40,060 bases of DNA from Protostelium mycophagum (taxonomy: Eukaryota; Evosea; Variosea; Protosteliida; Protosteliaceae): the NCBI GenBank assembly GCA_002081555.1, contig MZNV01001573.1:1-40060 (forward strand). The letters run 5' to 3'. Under the pieces are notes generated by a model that saw only the letters and a program-made list of their open reading frames with translations, ran no database searches and had not been told where the DNA came from. The translations under genes and the position numbers were made by a program. Positions 1 to 10,300 of this stretch are shown here, in pieces (position 1 is the stretch's first letter; every line of letters begins with the position of its first letter).

Positions 1-16
1 GACGCTCTTCCGATCT
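1..16. other. Illumina adapter remnant at contig end
   Basis: The first 16 bases read GACGCTCTTCCGATCT, which is the 3' end of the standard Illumina TruSeq/paired-end adapter. This is vector-type contamination and not genomic sequence. It implies that base 1 of the window is the raw end of an assembled contig and that the genomic sequence starts at about base 17. Confidence 0.93.
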
Positions 17-434
17 CTACTGCAGGATGTTGTACACCTTTCAAATAATTAAAGATAAAAATATGTAAAATTGGAAGCATCAGTGAAGTCATTTTTGACA
101 ACATCCAGTGATGCAATGGACGAAGACTGCCAAATGTAATTTGAGCAAAATCTGCTTCCTTGGGCTGCAGAATGGTGACGTAGGTGTTAGAACTTGATCT
201 CGAGAGGTGAGCATATCAGAACATCAAGAGTCATAAAAAATAGACAAAGCCACTTTTCATATGCCATATTTTTTTGCGTTTTGTTTTGTACTGCAAAAGT
301 GAATATAAATATGGTGAGATGGGATTATTATCTGTGCATCATCACAGAGTGCAAGCAGACTTGAATTCAGACCTGCAGTAGTATTCTGAACAGCTTTCTT
401 GCTTTGCGATTTCACCGCAGAGATGCATAAAGTC

Positions 435-1017
435 ACCACATCTACAACGATGTAAACGGTACTGACGCAGAAGAACATCTGGGGAGCGTTGCTCTGTTTA
501 CGGTTCTGAGCCTTTCGACAAAGTCACCGTCACTTTCATTTTATCACGTACACAACAAGCATACTTCACAAATACAAGATTGGAGGGCAAGTTTATGATG
601 AGAGAACAAAGGATGAAAGCTAACAGATCCCGAATGGGTGTTGACAAATCTAGCAGAGCTCATTTTGCAAAACCTGGAAGTTCAAATCTTACATCCTCCC
701 CTGAAGGACCTTTTTAAAAAGTGGAATCTTCCTCCTGCTGCAGTTCGCCTCGCTTTCCTTGTGCTCTACAACATGTGGGTCAGTACATAATAAACAATTG
801 TGCTAGTTTGGTTGCTTTGTGCAATTTTAAAATCCTCATCGTGACACGTTTATTCTGCCGAAAGCCATTTTTGCAGCTGGTGTACATCTGTACATCTCAT
901 GGGCCAGAATCTATTGAGGATTTTCGAGCAACGTCTTGTGATTTTGATCTGTTGAGTGATTTCCCAGAAGGTGGCATGGGTCTTCTTCAGGGACATCTCT
1001 CAGGTGCTGCATCATGA
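435..1017 (+). CDS. 3' part of an unrecognised protein-coding gene
   Basis: The last exon is the best supported. After an acceptor ending TTTTTGCAG near 875 it reads LVYICTSHGPESIEDF and ends GHLSGAAS followed by TGA at 1015-1017. An upstream block at about 624-767 reads LTDPEWVLTNLAELIL, then PPLKDLFKKWNLPPAA, and ends at a GTCAGT donor after NMW. Further upstream (435-620) more than one + frame is open, so exon joins could not be fixed there. The protein is not recognised. The minus strand of 350-590 is also open in places, so strand assignment is moderately sure only for the two 3' exons. The N-terminus probably lies off the contig or in the unresolved part. Confidence 0.4.
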
Positions 1018-1314
1018 CTGATCGAATTCAACGATCGTTACGCTGACCAAACATGGGCACATTCAATTCAACAAAGAAAGACGGTTCCGAAAAGACGACT
1101 GCGGTAGATTGAGTTGACTTTGTTTGGCTTCTGGCATCCTTCTCAAGGCACTCACTGGCACTGTAATCAATTGCCCAAGAAGGATGTCCCACAACCCGGG
1201 CTATGTATCGTCTTAAAAAAATATAGCATAAAGTTTATCAAAATCTCTCCTTTGCCCTTCCAGCGACAGACCGCAGCTTGGCGTACACTTTTCCGGGGGG
1301 CGAACCTAAACCCG
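1018..1314. other. Spacer between convergent genes
   Basis: This stretch holds the 3' flanks of the + strand gene ending at 1017 and the - strand PNO1 gene ending at 1315. One + strand frame is open across it into 1521, but that frame is the reverse of PNO1 exons and shows no recognisable protein. No repeat or RNA gene was seen. Confidence 0.5.
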
Positions 1315-2298
1315 TTAAAACCGATCTACAATCACATCTACAACGACAAAAAACCCACCCATAATGAGGTCGCAAATCGCAGTACGCGCAGTCTGTATGT
1401 TTTGGTAAGAGCCCAGGATGTGAATTTTTCTGTCGGCAAGGACGACACGAGTTTTCGTTACATTCTCGATAGTGTATTTGGTCTTTCCGTCAGTACCAGC
1501 GACACGACCGATGGCACGTGACAAATGTTCGCCCTTTAGTGATTTGACTATAACGAGTCAATTTTTCTCGTTTTGCTTCTTTGTCTAGAGTTTTTAAAGT
1601 GAAGTGCTCACCATCTTCGACATCAAAACTCTCGACATACAGATCATCCAGACGTAATAAGGCCAAAGCATCCTGAGAGATGTAAATGAACAACCAAATG
1701 GTGGATATAACAACTACTCACATCAGCTGTGAAACCCAAGAGATAAGCCTCTATGAAGTCACCAGCCTTTTGCAGATTGGAGATGCTCGGTGTTGATTTT
1801 GATGTCTACATGATTTAGATCGAATAAAAACGAATTTTGATGATGCATTCACCCGCAGCTCGATCTTTTTAGTTTGAGTATTCATTCTGATCTGCAACAT
1901 GAGCTGCTCGACAAGAGGAGTGTATATCTTGACCCAATCTTTACGAAGAGGTGCCATGCGGTGTGGTGGCACCGGGATCTTTCGTGATTGAGTGCTGTAT
2001 TTCATCAATACTGCAAACACCAGCAGAAAAACATCAAGATGGTCATATATCTCATCAATCTCAACACTCACCCTCCGGCAGCCTCTGCTTTGATCTCTTT
2101 GAACTTTGGCTTTTCCTCCTCAACATTCTTCTCCTCTGTTTCCATCACATTATTTTCTTCAACTTCTGGCTCCTCTGTGTCCTCTGAAAGATCCACTTAC
2201 AAAGTTAACATTCTGCATCGGCTTGATTCCATCAATTTACCAGTTTTATCGACTGTGACAGTGGTGTCTTTCTCATCTTTCTTGGGAGCGCGAGGCAT
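1315..2298 (-). CDS. PNO1: RNA-binding protein PNO1/DIM2 (KH domain, 40S biogenesis)
   Basis: PNO1/DIM2 is a KH-domain protein that binds the 3' end region of pre-18S rRNA with NOB1 in late 40S maturation. Start MPRAPKKDEKD is at 2298. Exons then give an acidic N-terminal region, SRKIPVPPHRMAPLRKDW (from 1994), KSTPSISNLQKAGDFIEAYL, DALALLRLDDLYVESFDVED, and the KH core SRAIGRVAGTDGKTKYTIEN ending ARTAICDLIMG. All match the family in order. Introns are short and the one before the KH exon ends TCGTTATAG. The C-terminus is odd. Family members continue from LILG into a conserved NPPSKVYGN-type segment before the final ADRF. Here the frame goes from LIMG almost directly to DRF and TAA at 1315-1317, across a 34-base stretch holding two TTGTAGAT words. 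Either an exon was lost or the assembly collapsed. Confidence 0.92.
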
Positions 2299-2483
2299 TG
2301 TATGTGGCTTTGTTGACGAGATACTCTGGACTTTCCTCGCTGTTTCCGAAAAATCGGTAGTAAAATTGTCTCGTTGTAAACGTGTGTGTAAACATCTCAA
2401 AAAAAATGAAGGACTGGAAATCTGACTACTAATAGGATCATCACCACTTCAATTGTACAATGTAGAATGTAGAATATTCACTT

Positions 2484-2540
2484 TGCAGGATTTGGTCAAA
2501 ATCCCCCAATTCTCGGTAATGAACAGGTTCATTACTGAGA
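2484..2540. repeat. Hairpin related to the MITE at 17529
   Basis: The stretch begins TTGCAGGATTTGGTCAAAAT and continues into CTCGGTAATGAAC, AG, GTTCATTACTGAG, an inverted repeat with one mismatch in 13. The left part resembles the terminal inverted repeat of the element at 17529-17620 (gcAGA.TTTGGTC..ATtCCCC) and the inner CTCGGTAAT is shared. I read it as a diverged relic of the same small non-autonomous DNA element. It sits upstream of PNO1. Confidence 0.45.
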
Positions 2541-2671
2541 TTTCTACGTGGTGCGAATGCAGCAAAGTTTGATTGATTTTTGGACCTTAACAACAGCAAT
2601 TGATACGGTAACTCACTTGCTTGAGGCACTCAAAAAATGCAGTCCTTTGGTCTGTCTTTAGCAACATCCCG

Positions 2672-2706
2672 CACGGTAAGCTACCGTGACTCCGAAATCG
2701 AGTCAC
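2672..2706. repeat. Two overlapping perfect hairpins in a promoter region
   Basis: CACGGTA-AGC-TACCGTG (2672-2688) is a perfect 7-bp stem. Its right arm shares bases with a second perfect stem, GTGACTC-7 nt-GAGTCAC (2686-2706). The two stems are mutually exclusive because GTG is shared. The stretch lies between the divergently transcribed PNO1 and glycosidase genes, so it could be a regulatory site, or a remnant of the CACGGTAA-containing small element seen at 7699 and 17529. Confidence 0.5.
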
Positions 2707-2948
2707 GTTATGTTACCGAGAGCGAGCCGGACTCTGCAGTGACCAAACTCTGCAATATCCAGAAAACAGAGACTTTCATTTAAATTGTTTTACATTATCA
2801 TTCAGTGCAATTTCTGTGTGTTTGATTATCTTGAAATAAATGGGAAATAATTTCATAAGAAGTTGGGCATTTCCATTTGTAGACCTGTTTGACGTTGAAA
2901 ACCGTCTTTTCCGTTTTCTTCGTGTGTCATTTTTCGGACAACGACATC

Positions 2949-4233
2949 ATGAAGATCGCCTATTGCCTTCTCGGCTTGGTGTTGCTGGTTTCTTCACAGA
3001 ATTGTAATTGCGGAAATCAGGTGCAGCTCATTCAGAGTGACGATTTGGCTGACAAATAATCAGTGCTGCAGCCAGTATGGCTGGTGTGGAACAACCGCCG
3101 ACTACTGCGACCCAAATAATGGCTGCCAGCAAGGATGCTGGGGAGGCGGCGGTGGAGGCGGCAGTGGAGGCGGTGGTAATGGGGGTAACAATGGAGGAAA
3201 CAAGACAACACCACTCACCCCGAATGGAATGAAAGCGGGAATCTCCGCAGGAGATTCTTACCCTTGGCTCCAAAATCACATTGGTTGGTGGTATGATTGG
3301 TAAGAATACTCTCGGCCTCTTGTATTTACAAGTTGTTCTGACGCCTAAAAGGTCTCCCACTCCTTCTAAACCAGGCAATCCCATCGCGGTCCCCATGTTG
3401 TGGGGTGCTGGAACTGCCGACGACACCGACCGTCAGAGACTCGCAGCTTTCCGTGCCATGAAAGATACGACCCCCAAATATGTGCTCGGATTTGAAGAGC
3501 CAGACTGCGCTTCTGGAAGTGGTTCTGCTGGTATGGACGTCAACACGGCTGTCTCTCTTTGGAATGAGCTCATCGCACCCATGGGTAAGAGAGGAACACT
3601 GTTGGCCAGCCCTTCTATGTGTAGTGAGTGATCATTTTGATGTGTTTGAAATTCTTACATTCTTTAGAACAATACGATGAAGATTGGCTCACTCCATTTG
3701 GACAACAGATCAACTTCAAATGGGACATCACTGCCATCCACATCAACAAGAATAGCATGGACGAAGTCAGAAAGGACATCGTGAGTCTCATCTACATAAG
3801 ATATTTATAGTGACATCAACAGGACTATTATTACAACAAATACAAGAAGCCTATCTGGGTCACCGAATTTGCATGTGTAAACGGTAAACATCCATCCTTA
3901 GTGATTTTTTATTTCAAAACACAGCAATACCAAAAACAAATAAAATAAAATTAGTCTGATGAGTTGTAGACAGAGGAACTTGGGCTCCCAGCAATGATCA
4001 GAACGAGATCAACAATTACATCAACCAGATCGTCGACTTATTCGAAGCAGACTCTCGCATCTACGGATACGCCTACAGCAACGGCTACGGACTCGGGTCA
4101 GTCTGGCCCATGGTGAAGAACGGTCAGCTCACGTACGTAATCTCTATGTCGACAAATATGTACATTGGCTGATTGTAGATGTAGCGAGTCTGGAAGAACC
4201 TACTTGGCTGCCATCAGCAAGTACCACAAATAA
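2949..4233 (+). CDS. Secreted GH128-like glycosidase with hevein-type chitin-binding module
   Basis: The product is likely secreted and acts on cell-wall beta-glucan. ATG at 2949 opens a signal peptide ([16 protein letters not shown]). A cysteine-rich hevein-like module follows ([16 protein letters not shown], then CQQGCW), next a Gly-rich linker, and then the Asl1-like/GH128 barrel. Catalytic candidates are Glu in [11 protein letters not shown] (family GF.EPD motif) and Glu in [10 protein letters not shown]. The last exons give [28 protein letters not shown] and a C-terminal [17 protein letters not shown] with TAA at 4231-4233. Introns include one ending CTTTAG near 3667 and ones ending TTGTAG near 3970 and 4180. 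The first intron, around 3028-3075, is hard to place because the hevein module would be shorter than usual if it ends at AATCAG. GH128 enzymes are known from fungi and some protists. An amoeba feeding on fungi or yeast would use such an enzyme (inference). Confidence 0.85.
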
Positions 4234-4374
4234 TACTTCCAATTAACATGATTGTTATATTAGTCAATAAATAATAATAAAAATTCGCAATTTCCAAATG
4301 AATTTAAAAAACAATTATCTTCGAATTATTCACATTTAAAAATTTATTGACAATTAAAATAATAAATAAGTTCC

Positions 4375-7300
4375 TCATGACTGGCCGGATTTTTCTGTCA
4401 GCATAGAATCTATAACAGATAATATCTCTTGTCTATGATATGGCTTCGTGATGTACCCGTTCATCCCACATTCTGATGCTATCTTGGCAGAAGCTGTTTT
4501 ATTTAGAAGCAAGAAGAAGCTCATCATCACATCGCATTAAAACTTTTACTCTGCATGTGCAGGTGTACAGCTCTGCCAAAGCACCGAAAACATTATATAT
4601 TAATATAGACAAAATGATCTGTTGGGTATGTATACCTTCTCTGGCATTTGCTGACACACCCAGTATTGGGATGGGGGGATGAGAGCTACTCTCCTTCTCC
4701 CTCTTTCTGATTTCAGTGGTTGCTTCGATCCCATTCATCACCGGCATCTACAACGATCAATCTTTGAAATTTCGGCGAAATCTCACGTGTATGTCCATCA
4801 GTATGATATCATATTTGTGCGATTCGGTTGCTTCTACGGCTTCTTTCCCGTTGTGGGCGACTTGGGTCTTGTAGCCCACGTTCTTTAAGATTTGTTCTAA
4901 TAGCTTCTGATTGATGGGGTTGTCTTCCACAATCAAGATAGTCCTGTCTTTCGAGTCCACCTGAGATATCTCAATCCTTTTCCCGCCAAAATGCAGAGTT
5001 CAAATCCTTTGTAATAGACCTTTGCATTTGAAATGAAAAATAAAACTACCTTAGACTTGTGATCTGTCGGTGTAGCTGTGATGTTACCCTCTGGTTGCCT
5101 GTTGCTGCTTTCTTTTGACGGCGTGAAATACACACTGAAAGTGAAAGAGGTGCCGGATCCGATTGTAGATGAAACGTCTATATGCCCTCCCATCATCTCC
5201 ACCAGTTCTCTGGCAATCACGAGGCCTTTAATCGTCAATTTTAAACACTTTTTAGTCTCGTACCAAGTCCTGAGCCGCCGTATTTCCTCGCCGTCTTGCT
5301 GTTGGCTTGTGAAAATTTCTGAAAGAGCCTGGCCATCTCGCCCGGGAGCATTCCGATACCGGTATCCTGGACGACGCATTGTAGACCGACAGATTCTTCT
5401 GTCCCCTCGAGCCATTGTAGATGGATGGACACCCCACCTTTTTCGGTGAATTTGAGAGAGTTTGAGACCAGATTGATCAGGATCTGCTTGAATCTGTACG
5501 GATCTCCCCACACTTGGCGCTGTGACGTCATCAGATCCGGTCAATGATTTTGGATGTGATATCTTACTTGTTTGGGAAGGGTATTACAGCTCAATGTGAG
5601 ATTCTGTGATTTCGCCTTTACGGAAAACATCCTCAAGACATCATTGACACTATCCATTGGGTGGAACAATAAACTCTCCAAGTGCACTTTTCTCTGCTCC
5701 AATTGAGATATCGTAAGAACGGTATCGATAATGTCCTGTGATATCTCAGCATTGATATTACCAGATCATGACGTCATGTCACGTGAGTTCATTCTAACGT
5801 GGAATGTCACGTTAACAACCGCGACAGACAGTCGATGACGTCACTCACCTTCAGGTGTTCACTCGAGACTTGTAGACCTAGTTGCGCCTCCTTTATCTGC
5901 TCCCTTGTGCTGTTATCTTCTATATTTAGCTTTTCGTACAATTGGGTCAATATCTCCTGATTTCCGTAGACTCCATTTCTGTGAATTTTCAGCGAAATGA
6001 TTTCGAGGTCACGTGACCGGACTCACAGAGGGTTACGTAATTCGTGGCACAGGACGTCGATGAATTCTTCCAGTTGGGATTTGTACGCCTGAATACGTCA
6101 TCATACGTCATCATTACGTCATCAGATATCAAATAGAACACTGAGGCAAATGTGTGCAATTGTAGTGCCTGCACCTTTTTTTGACATCATTCGCAGATGG
6201 AATGATGATGTCATGAAGAACATACCTCCAACTCCCTTGCTACTGCCCTAGTCCTACTCTCTGATTCCAACAATGCGGAGTACTTGTCTGACTCTAAAGA
6301 GTACGCGATCTGGGCGCATAGCAGATTGGCCACCCCCATCCTATAGAATTCAGATATGGAGATATCTCATCGCAAAAAGAATCGTTTGTGGTGAAGATAT
6401 TCGATTAAATTAGTATTACAACATTTGAAGCTCCAAAGACAATCACTCTACCTCTCTTCTGAGAAGGCGTTCTCAAAGAGGTTGTTTTCCAAATAAATTA
6501 TGCCGTGGAAATGCTGCCTCTGGGAGACGGTCAATACGGCAACGGACTTGGCCCTGTTAAAGAGGACGTATGGGTCCATGCAGAAGACCGGCTCCGCGGA
6601 GATGTTTGCAAAGACTGCGTTTTCTTTTGTTCTAGACACGTAATGGACCAATGATTTGGGACAACCAGAATAGTTGTCGAGATCAATCCCCTGTAGAATT
6701 TTTAAATCTTGAGAGATTTTTGGTTTTTTCAAATTGATTTGAATCCTTTGAGATTTTCGAATAATCACCTTGATGTATGTATTTTGCTTTGCGTCTGCGA
6801 CGGCCAAAAGCCTGTCGTTTTGTTCCGCCAAAAAGAATACACCTCTCTGTGCCCCCACATTCTGGATGATTAACTGTTTGTTTCAGGGCAATATCGTCTT
6901 TCGTAACTTTATGGTGATTCATTTTGACAGAAACGGTCCATGTGTACCATTTAATTGTGCACATCAAACTTGCAGATGCGTTGTAGTTGGAAGATCTACA
7001 AGGACACTTTCTGCAGCAGAAATATTGTTGCAAAATAATTTCCAGAAATAAAAAATTTAAATTTGAAAAAGATCAAGAAGATTCGTTGAATTTTCACCTT
7101 GAGCATCTTGTTAAGAAAATCCGAGAGGCTAGTTTTTGACACAGAAGAGATGGCATGTGTCGCCTTGGAGATAGACAGATGATCCACTTTGTCCAAGCCA
7201 ATGTCATCATGAACTGTCATCATGTCATCATGAAATCATCATGATGTGATTATGACATATGATCATGTCATCATTATGACATTATGTCGTCATCATGAAA

Positions 7301-10300
7301 TCATCATGATGTGATTATGACATATGATCATGTAGATGAATGTCTTTACTCACCCACTCTGTTCAATTCTGGGTACTTCTTACTCATATTCTCCACCTGC
7401 ATATCATCATCAATAAATGTAAACATTCTTCGTGTCTCTCGTGAATTTTTCTACCACAGATACAAACACAAAACACAGTTGAAATAATCACCTTTACGAC
7501 AGCACCCCACTCTTTGTAAAGACATATCGCCTCTTCTAAATGCATCTGACAATATCTAGTCTTGTTCTTCTCTTGCCAAAACTCTGCCAACATCTCGTGT
7601 GCCAGGGCTTCCATGTGGGTGTACCCGTACTTACGTGCCGAGTCCGCAGCTGCAGCAAAAAGGTCGACGCATTCATAATCTCTGTTATTTTTCAGTTAGA
7701 TTCCCCACATCACGGTAAGATTCTCGGTGATTAACGTGTTCATCACCGCAAGTTATTTTCACCAACTGCTGGGTCTTGTTCGCAGAGTCACAAAGATGTA
7801 CATAAGATATCATGAGAGAGTATTCACCTGTTTCTGAAAGCTCTTGCACCTTTCAACAACAACAGTTTGTGATGGACATTGGCCTCAAACGCATTTGAGT
7901 AAGTCTCTAGCTTGGATATGATGATCTCCAAGTCTTTTTCATATGATGATATCTCTGTACACGAGTTGTAGATGATCATCCCACAATAGAAATAACATTC
8001 GGGAACCTAAGATGTCTAAGTTTGAGGTCATCAAGTCATGAGATGGTGATGTCTTGATGTGATATCGCACCTTATAAAGACCGCTTGTGTAGACAGGAAC
8101 GAGGTCGAGGCATTCTCTCACCCATTTCATCGCTTTGAAACTGTCAGAATTCGACCATCTACAACTCGATGACGTCATCACCTTCTGGGTCTTGTGACCA
8201 GAACGCTTGTACCGTCCTGCCCAGAAAATAAACACCCCTCAATAATTTGTCATCGGGATATTCTTGGATGATGTGTTCGGTGTCAGTCACTTGAGCTTTT
8301 CCAGTAAGCCATTTATAGCCCAGAGATGTGCTTTTTCGGTCAGTTTTTATCAAGTAAAATTAAAAGACATTTTTATGTAAACATTATTCTAGAAAATAAA
8401 AAAATTTTCTTCAAAAAACTAAAAAAATTCGAAATAAAATAGAATTTTCCTCACGCGACAGAGATGGACCTCATCCAGTTGTTTTTTTCCAAGAAGGTCC
8501 AATATATCTGGACGTCCTTGTCAATTTGTTCCATATTACTACCCGTACTGTATCTGTCCTCTATCTGCAGACAAGTCACATCTCCATGGCTACCAAATAA
8601 TAATGAACAATTTCTTTAAAATAAAATGTCTTGATGATTTTTTCCAATTGTTGGTTCCGAGAACCCGAATTTTCAATGAAAACTCACGATGAGATGTGCG
8701 GCTGAAGCCGCAATGGAAAATTCGCCGCAGTCCATCGCGATGTTGAAAGCCTCTTTCAGGTTGGATGTGGTCTCTGATAAAGGGGACAGATAGGTGTTCA
8801 CGGAGCCGTTGAAGTAGCCGAGACATCTGCACTTTACGCTCGGATTATTATGACTGAGTGAATGTCAATCTACTTGGTATACTATTCTCTTGCATTATAA
8901 TATAGTTTCATTGACGTTTTATTTTATGATTAGAAATCATCCCACTCACTTGCTCAACAGTCGGAGTCCCAGATTTCCAAAGGCTTTTGCTGTGGAAAAA
9001 TCCAGAAAGGCGGCCATGATGAGAGAGTAATAAACGTATCCACATGGGGAGTACTCACAATGCCCTCGCTCCAGATTGATCAGACAAAAAGTGACGGAGA
9101 CCGCCGCCACGAGGTCTTGTCTACCCACAGCAAAAGAATTTAAAAACGACTCGTTCAAGAGTGACATGATGGTCCTGTCAAACATGTCAGAAACGTCGAG
9201 GTCATGTCAAGACGTCACCTGGTCTTGCAATCCGTCGTCTCTGGCGCGTTGTAGAAGGACTCGATCGTTTGAGACTTTGTGATCTCCTTGATCTTCGCGA
9301 TCGAGGCACCTGTCATGTCGCCGAGTGCCTCCGGGTCATTTGAAGGGATGTCTGTTCCCAATAGTTTGAGACAATCCATCTGTATCTCGATGGCTTCTTT
9401 ATACTTCTGTTGAATCTCGTATTGATTCAATTTGATGCTGTTGTCGTTCAGATATTAATTTTCAAGTTGAAAAACTTTCAAGTGGAGAATTTTTCAAGTT
9501 GAAGATCTTTCAAGTTGAGAATTTTTCAAGTTGACATTTTTCGAAGAGAAACTCTTTCAAGTTGAGAATCTTTCAACATGAAAATCTTTCAAGTGGAGAT
9601 TTTTCAAGTTGAAAATTTGAGTTTGAAAATGTCACCAGAGTGTGTCGACAGTACTGAGCTCATCTCTCGCCTTGCTCAACAATAGCGTGTATAACTGTTC
9701 TATTTTTAGAATATTCACCCATCTACAATCCCACCTCCTCGGCCTCGTCATACTTCTCTTGTAAATAAAGACATTGTGACAGTGTTCTGTGCGCGCTCAG
9801 CATCTCGTCGTGACAGACATCCCAGGCATCAGGAGGCATATTAGAAATCGCGAAAGCTAGATATTTGGAGGCGGGGTCGTATGCAGCGGAGTTTCTCGCG
9901 GATTTTCCCGCCTCGATGGCCAATCTACAACGGTCAGAAGTATTTTTGGCGGGAAAACTGACCTTGCGACACAGAATCTCTCTTCGGGGTTATCCAGATA
10001 TTCTCCAGCAGATTCATAATGTCCGATCATCCCAAATAATTGAGACCTGTCCTCTCTCTACAACGCGTCAATTTTTTTCAAGATGAAAATTTCGATTCGA
10101 TAGAATCAAAAATCACCTCTAGAAAAATCCTGGCAATCTTGAGGTGTATTTGTTTCAATAGTGAAGGATCCTTAATCATCTGGTGAGCCGCTTGTTGTAC
10201 TTTATCGTGTATAAATTGAAACAACATCATGTGGTCCTCCTCTATAATATTTTCAAAGCTCTCCTTATCCCATTTGTACTCATCACCTATTGGTATTATA

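Noticed and set aside
2441-2660. Minus frame starting MLLKTDQRTAFFECLKQ
   Set aside because: It runs into the MITE-like hairpin at 2484 and soon meets stops; no good second exon.
8697-8712. Hairpin TGCGGCTGAAGCCGCA
   Set aside because: It lies in a kinase exon coding an Ala-rich stretch, so the palindrome is probably a coding coincidence.
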